Source: Opisthocomus hoazin (taxonomy: Eukaryota; Chordata; Aves; Opisthocomiformes; Opisthocomidae). From it: DNA of 64,000 nt. The stretch is from the NCBI RefSeq assembly GCF_030867145.1, contig NC_134414.1, positions 130,894,465-130,958,464 on the forward strand, read 5' to 3'. This document shows, piece after piece, positions 63,250 to 64,000 of the stretch. Each line of letters opens with the position of its first letter. Within the stretch, counting starts at the first letter, position 1. The notes beneath the pieces are model-generated. The model was not told the origin of the DNA. It was given only the letters and a program-made list of their open reading frames with translations, and searched no databases. A program made the position numbers and the translations under genes.

Positions 63250-64000
63250 GTAAGAAAGATATCAACATACGAGTAATAATTTCCTTTTTGTACATTGCTT
63301 TATGTAGATAAGTAGAAGATGGAATTGCTCAAAACTACATTTTTACCTCTGCATTGTCCTTACAGGTCCTAAAGTGATAGTGAGCTACAGCTTATTAACC
63401 CAGTTCTGAACTGTAGTGATCACGAGAGAGGAATTGGCGAAGGAAGTTTTAAAAACTGTATAGTTTTGTAATATAAATTGTCTGAGAAGTATATATTTAG
63501 TTTATATCTGTTAAAAACACAGCATGTTTTACTTTACCATTAGTAAAACTGAATATGCATTACAACTGAAGGAAGAGGTCTCAATAATCCTGAAAGACTG
63601 CTGTGAGAAAGGGCACTGGAAGGGATGGGGCTGACCCTGGGCCCTCACAGTACATCTGTTCCTATGGAGGTCTTAGTGAGTTACTGCCTTCAGCAGAACA
63701 CCAGTATTGAGGGATTCTCCTACTGGGTATTTCAGGTATTTCTACTCCTTTTGGGGTGAATTTCTGTTATAAATGAGATTTCCAAATTTGCCCCATGATA
63801 TGAAAGAACTACAGAGGGAAATTATAATTTATGCTATCACATTTGCTGTATGCAATCTGTTAACAATGTTGATATGCCTAAAAAAAGTTGCCATCTTTCA
63901 AACAAAAGTATTTAAAAGGCATAGACAAGAAGGAATTTATTTTAAAATATCTTGAAAGCATTTTTATTCTGAGTTCGGCAAGTAGTGAAGTTGGAATTCC

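Larger units (their letters stand above)
43767..64000. other. Long unique stretch, no confirmed gene
   Basis: Twenty kilobases without a recognised interspersed repeat or gene. It contains poly(C) runs, a G/T-rich patch, three short tandem duplications, a polyadenylation-signal-plus-A-run signature and two exon-like blocks, each listed separately. Confidence 0.5.

Noticed and set aside
1..64000. CRISPR arrays, bacterial-type operons, rRNA and tRNA genes
   Set aside because: No regularly spaced identical repeats with unique spacers, no ribosome-binding-site-linked gene strings and no cloverleaf or rRNA core sequences were seen. The repeat content indicates a vertebrate nuclear genome.

Overview
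This window looks like ordinary non-coding euchromatin from a bird. The evidence is the repeat complement. At least six fragments of the CR1 non-LTR retrotransposon, the dominant avian LINE, are present, and several end in the diagnostic ATTCTRTG octamer tail. There are also two endogenous-retrovirus LTRs of types I recall as common in neoavian genomes, while no SINEs or poly(A)-tailed LINEs were recognised. The sequence is AT-rich and, outside one patch near 40 kb, strongly depleted in CpG. I cannot tell from this window alone whether it is a long intron or an intergenic desert. I recognise no complete protein-coding gene, tRNA, rRNA, snRNA or CRISPR array.

Layout. 0-1 kb holds a complete solo LTR (464-998) with TG/CA ends and a perfect 5-bp target duplication. 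1.8-2.3 kb holds a TA-rich microsatellite abutting a CR1 3' end. 2.3-12 kb is unique sequence with one exon-like block at 2667-2817. 12.0-12.2 kb is a short antisense CR1 3' end. 12.2-20.4 kb is unique. 20.4-21.3 kb is the best-preserved CR1, which keeps an open reverse-transcriptase C-terminus with its FADD box but is frameshifted downstream. 26.2-26.8 kb is an antisense LTR fragment carrying a degenerate internal repeat. 31.9-32.5 kb is a CR1 fragment from the central RT. 39.6-40.2 kb is a GC/CpG-elevated patch with a canonical G-quadruplex motif. 41.2-42.6 kb (minus) and 43.0-43.8 kb (plus) are two CR1 copies of different age, 5' end to 5' end. 43.8-64 kb is mostly unique sequence with simple repeats, short tandem duplications and two exon-like blocks: a signal-peptide start near 48.3 kb and a short basic ORF with a strong donor near 63.2 kb.

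Nothing here works together as a pathway or operon. The only protein-coding relics I can name are dead CR1 reverse transcriptases, each with a frameshift, a lost catalytic aspartate or a truncation. The exon-like blocks are hypotheses based on splice signals and open frames, not on recognised homology. I found no convincing new biological system.
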